A stretch of 22,887 bases of DNA from JBCCJA01 sp039045975. Its GTDB lineage: Bacteria; Planctomycetota; Planctomycetia; Planctomycetales; Planctomycetaceae. The position numbers and the translations under genes were made by a program. The stretch spans positions 1 to 22,887 of the forward strand of contig JBCCJA010000059.1 of the NCBI GenBank assembly GCA_039045975.1, read 5' to 3'. Shown piece by piece: positions 19,632-22,887 of the stretch. The notes under the pieces are model-generated. The model was not told the origin of the DNA. It was given only the letters and a program-made list of their open reading frames with translations, and ran no database searches. How positions within the stretch are numbered: the first letter of the stretch is position 1; each line of letters begins with the position of its first letter.

Positions 19632-19698
19632 GTGCGACTTCGGCCGATCACGAGGTTCATCGGCCGCGGTCGTAGTCCGGTGCCGTGCGAAGTCGCAC
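19632..19698. repeat. Nested inverted repeats upstream of the thioredoxin gene
   Basis: GTGCGACTTC (19632-19641) is the exact reverse complement of GAAGTCGCAC (19689-19698), enclosing an 8-bp hairpin CGGCCGAT/ATCGGCCG (19641-19648 and 19659-19666, loop 10). The right copy also lies in its own 6-bp hairpin GTGCGA-AG-TCGCAC (19685-19698). This stretch lies 36-102 bases upstream of the thioredoxin start, so it could hold an operator or a structured leader. Confidence 0.45.
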
Positions 19699-19714
19699 AA
19701 ACCAGGATTACGCC

Positions 19715-19737
19715 GGGAAAGCGGTCCCTTGGACCGC
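19715..19737 (-). terminator. Probable intrinsic terminator of the DUF547 gene
   Basis: GCGGTCC-CTT-GGACCGC (19721-19737) is a perfect 7-bp stem with a three-base loop, about 30 bases beyond the DUF547 stop codon. Read on the minus strand it is followed by TTTCCC, a short T-run. The stem is GC-rich and well placed; the short T-run keeps the call moderate. Confidence 0.5.
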
Positions 19738-19766
19738 GAACCGTCACCGGCCCGGGCCGCGAATCC

Positions 19767-20615
19767 CTACGACCGCGGGCGGTCGCCGGCCGGCTTCGAC
19801 TTCACGTCGTTCAGCGACCAGTCGTAATCGAGGTAACGCACGCGGACTTTGCCGCCGTCGACGAGTTTGCGGGCGTCGGCCGGCAGGTAGGGCCGGACGG
19901 CCGCGAGGCGATCGTCCTGGCCGTCGCCGAAGTCGCCGCCGAACCAACTCAACAGAGAACTCAGATAGAGCGTCGGACCGTCGACGCGTAGCGACTTCGA
20001 CCGCGCGAAGAAATCGCGTGCGTTCGTCGAGAGCTGGGCGTCGAGCGTTTCGCCGACGTACGCCTCGTCGAGGAGACGCGGGCAGCCGACCGAGGCGCAG
20101 ACGATCGCGAAGTGGATCCGCGGCTCGCCCATCTTGCGAAGAATCTTGTGCTCGATGTCGTTCAGCGAGTGGGCCTCACCGCCGACGTTGAGGGCCAGGT
20201 CGTCCCAAATGTTGTAGCCCCACAGTTTCGCCGTGTGGTCGCGGATGCTCTTGGTCGGATAGACGCGGAGGATCCCCTCGACCGTGACCGCGTTGTACGC
20301 GTTGATCCAAAAGGCGAGCCGCTCGGACTTCGTGGCGGTCGCGGCCCGGTCGGCCCGGCCTAACTCGTCGAGGTACCGCTTCAGCGATGCCCTGTCGGAC
20401 GAGTTCGCCCGCCACGCCGTATAGTCGACGTAGCCGTCGGTATCGACGTACTTGCCGAGCAGGCGGCTGAAGTCGCTATGGTCGACCTCGCCGAGCGGCA
20501 CGGACGCCTTCGACTGACGGTTCGCCGGCGGCTCGGCCGACGCGACGCCGCCGAAGACAAAAACGAGGGCCGTGAACGCTGTCACGGGGATCGAAAACGG
20601 GCGGACGACCGACAT
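19767..20615 (-). CDS. Exported DUF547 domain protein
   Basis: 282 residues from ATG 20615. The frame opens upstream at 20666, but the chosen start begins a clean signal peptide (MSVVRPF, then a hydrophobic core, cleavage near VASA-EP at residue 27). It also has a purine-rich GGAAAGG (20624-20630, minus strand) eight bases upstream. DUF547 hallmarks are RLAFWINAYNAVTVEGILRVYP (99-120), NDIEHKIL (152-159), and RIHFAIVCASVGCPRL (166-181) with its two conserved cysteines C173 and C178. The family fold is cysteine-peptidase-like, but its activity is not established. The protein is probably periplasmic. A well-spaced ECF-type promoter lies just upstream, and a divergent gene encodes an anti-sigma-like zinc-finger protein, which suggests stress control (inference). 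Confidence 0.94.
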   Translation of the reverse strand: MSVVRPFSIPVTAFTALVFVFGGVASAEPPANRQSKASVPLGEVDHSDFSRLLGKYVDTDGYVDYTAWRANSSDRASLKRYLDELGRADRAATATKSERLAFWINAYNAVTVEGILRVYPTKSIRDHTAKLWGYNIWDDLALNVGGEAHSLNDIEHKILRKMGEPRIHFAIVCASVGCPRLLDEAYVGETLDAQLSTNARDFFARSKSLRVDGPTLYLSSLLSWFGGDFGDGQDDRLAAVRPYLPADARKLVDGGKVRVRYLDYDWSLNDVKSKPAGDRPRS

Positions 20616-20637
20616 GGGAAAACCTTTCCGGGTGCGG

Positions 20638-20664
20638 GCAGAGTGTCGCGAAATGAGAAGTTCC
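20638..20664 (-). promoter_or_regulatory. ECF (sigma-E-like) promoter of the DUF547 gene
   Basis: On the minus strand, -35 GGAACTT (20658-20664), a 15-base spacer and -10 TCTGC (20638-20642) match the sigma-E-type consensus GGAACTT-N15/16-TCTGA at 11 of 12 bases. The -10 lies 22 bases from the DUF547 ATG, giving a leader of about 16 bases. This is the best promoter match seen in the window. Which sigma factor reads it is unknown; no ECF sigma gene lies here. Confidence 0.6.
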
Positions 20665-20820
20665 ACACTCCCCGGACGCCACGGCCGTGCGAATCCTTAC
20701 AGAGTCGACCGAGAAATCATTTAACGTCCTTCTGCCCGATTCAGACGAGCCGAGCACATGCCGTCGCGAGATGGTCCCGCCCCGCCCTGGACACCCTGCC
20801 CCGACGGGACATTGGGGGCG

Positions 20821-21138
20821 ATGACGCGGGCACGACGAGCACGCCGAACCGCCCGCCGGATCCGCTTCGCGGGTACGGCCGTCGGCGCCGCCACACTCGC
20901 GGGAATCACGCTGCTTCTGGCGACTCCGCGGGGCACGTCACTGACCTGTCGGAGTTGTCTCGATCGCAGGGAGGCATTCCTGGCGGGAAATCTCACCGTG
21001 GCCGACGCGAACGCGGTCGAACGGCACCTGGCCGATTGCGTCGACTGCCGCTCGATGTACGGACTGGATCCGAACGAGACGCCTGCCGCGGCACGGACTT
21101 CGATCGCGACGCCGATCGTCGCGACTGCGGCTCGCTGA
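20821..21138 (+). CDS. Small TM protein with anti-sigma-like HC2 zinc finger
   Basis: 105 residues from ATG 20821, which has a GGGGG five bases or so upstream. An in-frame ATG at 20758 would add 21 Pro-rich residues using codons less GC-biased than the neighbours, so I prefer the shorter form. The N-terminus is Arg-rich (MTRARRARRTARRIRF), then one TM segment (about 17-35), then a zf-HC2-type finger: C43 and C46, then VERHLADCVDC with H69-x3-C73-x2-C76. Such fingers usually form the N-terminal cytoplasmic part of anti-sigma factors, followed by a TM segment. Here the order is reversed, and the positive-inside rule puts the finger outside the cytoplasm. It is divergent from the DUF547 gene and 123 bp upstream of the Crp-family regulator. 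Function uncertain. Confidence 0.75.
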   Translation: MTRARRARRTARRIRFAGTAVGAATLAGITLLLATPRGTSLTCRSCLDRREAFLAGNLTVADANAVERHLADCVDCRSMYGLDPNETPAAARTSIATPIVATAAR

Positions 21139-21147
21139 CCGCTTTTT
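21127..21147 (+). terminator. Weak hairpin plus T-run at the end of the HC2 gene
   Basis: GCGG and CCGC (4-bp stem, 8-base loop that includes the stop codon region) are followed by five T (21143-21147). The stem is short, so termination would be partial at best. Between 21148 and 21261 no clear promoter for the Crp gene was recognised. Confidence 0.2.
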
Positions 21148-21261
21148 GCCGGTATTTCGTAAGCGCTTTCACCGTAGAGGCGTCGGAGCGTCCGGAGGTT
21201 TGCGATCGCCGTGAGCCGCGTCACACTCGCCGGCCGTCCGGCCGCAACGTCGGGGGAAGAG

Positions 21262-21999
21262 ATGACCGAGCGATACTGGCACCTGCGTGCCGGCCCGCTG
21301 TTCGAAATGCTCGACGCCGAAGAGCTGACCCGGCTCGAGCGGCAGTCGTCGAGCCGGAAGTTCTCCCGCGGCGAGCTGATTTATTTGCCCGCCGACCTCG
21401 GCGACTCCGCGTTGCTGCTCGTCGACGGCCGGGTCCGGCTGTTCGCGGCGACGCCGGAGGGTAAACAGGGGGTGCTCGGCTACGTCGAACCGGGCGAACT
21501 GTTCGGGGAGCTGCCGGTCATCACCGGCGGCAAGCGGGACGAATTCGCCGAGGCGACCGCGACCTCGCTGGTCGTGTCCGTCCCCCGCGAAGAGATCCTG
21601 CGTCTGGTCTCCTCGCAGCCTTCGTTCGCTTTGGAGATCACGAAGCTGATCGGCTTCCGTCGCAAGCGATACGAACGACGCCTGAAGGCGCTACTGTTTA
21701 AGTCGACGCGGGAGAGGCTGATCCACCTGCTCCTCGAATTCGCGGAACGCTACGGACGCCAGGCCAGGCCCGAGACGCCCGTCGCGTTCGCCGAGAAGTT
21801 CACGCACCAGGAACTCGCGAACGTCATCGGCAGCACCCGGGAGTCCGTCACCGTCCTCCTCGGTACACTGCAATACGAACGCCTGATCGAGGTGCGGCGT
21901 CGGCGGATCATCCTGACGAACCTGCCGGCCCTCGCGGCCGAGGTCGGCCAATCGATCCCCGGCGTCGTGATCGACCCCGACCTCCTGCCTGCATATTGA
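21262..21999 (+). CDS. Crp/Fnr-family transcriptional regulator
   Basis: 245 residues. ATG 21262 is preceded by purine-rich GGGGGAAGAG; an upstream in-frame GTG at 21211 lacks this and adds no domain. Residues 12-125 form a cNMP-binding-type beta-barrel with VEPGELFGELPVITGG (75-90), then a dimerisation helix, then a winged helix-turn-helix with FTHQELANVIGSTRESVTVLLGTLQYERLI (180-209). There are no cysteines at all, which rules out an Fnr-type iron-sulfur sensor. The phosphate-binding segment after GELFGE reads KRDEFAEATAT, without the CRP-type Arg-Ser pair, so cAMP binding is doubtful. This arrangement resembles other ligand-uncertain members of the family (NtcA-like group). The last base of its TGA is the first base of the next ATG. 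Confidence 0.93.
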   Translation: MTERYWHLRAGPLFEMLDAEELTRLERQSSSRKFSRGELIYLPADLGDSALLLVDGRVRLFAATPEGKQGVLGYVEPGELFGELPVITGGKRDEFAEATATSLVVSVPREEILRLVSSQPSFALEITKLIGFRRKRYERRLKALLFKSTRERLIHLLLEFAERYGRQARPETPVAFAEKFTHQELANVIGSTRESVTVLLGTLQYERLIEVRRRRIILTNLPALAAEVGQSIPGVVIDPDLLPAY

Positions 22000-22871
22000 T
22001 GCCCTTCGATCGGCTCGTCATCGGCTGCGGTTACCTCGGCCGCCGCGTCGCCGACCGCTGGCGGGCCGAGGGGCAGTCGGTCGCCGCGCTGACGCGGAAC
22101 GAGTCGCGGTCCGCCGACTTCCGATCCGCGGGGCTGTCGCCGGTCGTCGGAGACCTGCTCGACCGGGATTCGCTCGCGGGGCTGCCCGAGGCCGACGTGA
22201 TGCTCGTCGCGGTCGGCTACGACCGGACGGCCGGCCCGTCGAAGCGGGAAGTCTACGTCGACGGTCTGAGGAATCTGCTGGAGGCGACGGCGGGCCGCGT
22301 CGGCCGCGTCGTGTATGTGTCGAGCACGAGCGTCTACGGCGTCACCGACGGCGGAGAAGTCAACGACGACACTGAGGCCGTCCCGGGCGGCGAGGCGGGC
22401 CAGATCTGCCTCGACGCCGAGCGACTGTTCGACGAACCGACATACCGTGACGTGACTTCGGTTGTCCTCCGGCTCGCCGGGATCTACGGGCCCGACCGCC
22501 TGCTGCGGCGGGCGGGGCAGCTCCGTGGGGGAGAGCCGATACTCGGGAACCCGGAAGCCTGGCTGAACCTGACGCACGTCGACGACGCGGCGTCGGCCGT
22601 CATCGCCGCGTCGACGCACCGACAGCCGCGGACCCGCTATCTGATCAGCGACGACGAGCCGGTCCGACGGATCGACTACTACGGGCGACTGGCCGAGATT
22701 CTCGGCACCGGCCCGCCCGTGTTCGACGCGTCAGCGGTGCCGCGTCACGCGGGAGGCCTCGGCAAACGCTGCGTCGCCCGCGGGACACGCGAGGACTTGG
22801 TCACCGCTTGGACCTTCCCGACCTATCGCGAAGGCCTCGCCGACGCCGTCGAGAGATCGGAAGATCTCTAA
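21999..22871 (+). CDS. Atypical SDR / NAD(P)-binding epimerase-like protein (YeeZ-like)
   Basis: 290 residues from ATG 21999; the gene overlaps the Crp gene by one base (TGATG), which points to translational coupling. The Rossmann motif is VIGCGYLGRRVA (7-18, GxGxxG). YVSSTSVYG (106-114) and VVLRLAGIYGPDR (155-167) are typical of extended/atypical SDRs, as is LTHVDDAASAV (191-201). The usual catalytic YxxxK is absent: the corresponding segment reads EAGQICLDAERLF (132-144). This fits the YeeZ-type atypical SDRs, whose reaction is unknown. Length is normal for that group. Cytoplasmic. The remaining 16 bases of the window hold nothing recognisable. Confidence 0.93.
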   Translation: MPFDRLVIGCGYLGRRVADRWRAEGQSVAALTRNESRSADFRSAGLSPVVGDLLDRDSLAGLPEADVMLVAVGYDRTAGPSKREVYVDGLRNLLEATAGRVGRVVYVSSTSVYGVTDGGEVNDDTEAVPGGEAGQICLDAERLFDEPTYRDVTSVVLRLAGIYGPDRLLRRAGQLRGGEPILGNPEAWLNLTHVDDAASAVIAASTHRQPRTRYLISDDEPVRRIDYYGRLAEILGTGPPVFDASAVPRHAGGLGKRCVARGTREDLVTAWTFPTYREGLADAVERSEDL

Positions 22872-22887
22872 AGGTGAGCGGTGGGCG

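Noticed and set aside
20696..20729. Sigma-70-like promoter (TTACAG, 17 bases, TTTAAC) for the HC2 gene
   Set aside because: The -35 hexamer matches poorly and the distance to the preferred start is about 90 bases; not strong enough to annotate.

Overview
This is a high-GC bacterial window with strong GC bias at third codon positions, so most other-frame open reading frames are shadows. Exported DUF547 and thioredoxin-like proteins, a giant exported tetratricopeptide (TPR) protein beside a MoxR ATPase, many starts without a clear Shine-Dalgarno, and SDR/Crp/Nudix housekeeping genes together suggest a planctomycete (Planctomycetota). That assignment is inference from gene style; there is no rRNA or phylogenetic marker here.

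Layout. (1) 1-13757, minus strand: a type-1 ABC exporter, a 2,986-residue exported TPR-like protein, a three-TM cysteine-rich membrane protein and a MoxR ATPase that runs off the left edge. The last three look like one transcription unit (35 bp gap, then a 4-bp ATGA overlap). (2) 13988-16843, plus strand: a two-gene cassette of a MoxR/dynein-type AAA+ ATPase and a large protein of unrecognised family that may be a distant DUF5682/TraB-like relative; stop and start codons abut. (3) 16844-17038: a 141-bp structured inverted-repeat element between convergent genes. (4) 17039-19128: a Nudix hydrolase (minus) head-to-head with an FMN reductase and a family-2 glycosyltransferase (plus). (5) 19132-20615, minus: two exported proteins, thioredoxin-like and DUF547. 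The DUF547 gene has a good extracytoplasmic-function (ECF) sigma-type promoter. (6) 20821-22871, plus: a small TM protein with an anti-sigma-like HC2 zinc finger in reversed topology, a cysteine-free Crp-family regulator, and a YeeZ-like SDR overlapping it by one base.

How the genes may work together. The minus operon pairs a cytoplasmic MoxR chaperone-type ATPase with a membrane protein whose Cys-rich tail is predicted to be periplasmic and with a very large exported repeat protein, which suggests an envelope-assembly or quality-control role (inference). The AAA+/unknown pair looks like a separate MoxR-type module without an adjacent VWA partner. No tRNA, rRNA, CRISPR array, transposase or integrase was seen.
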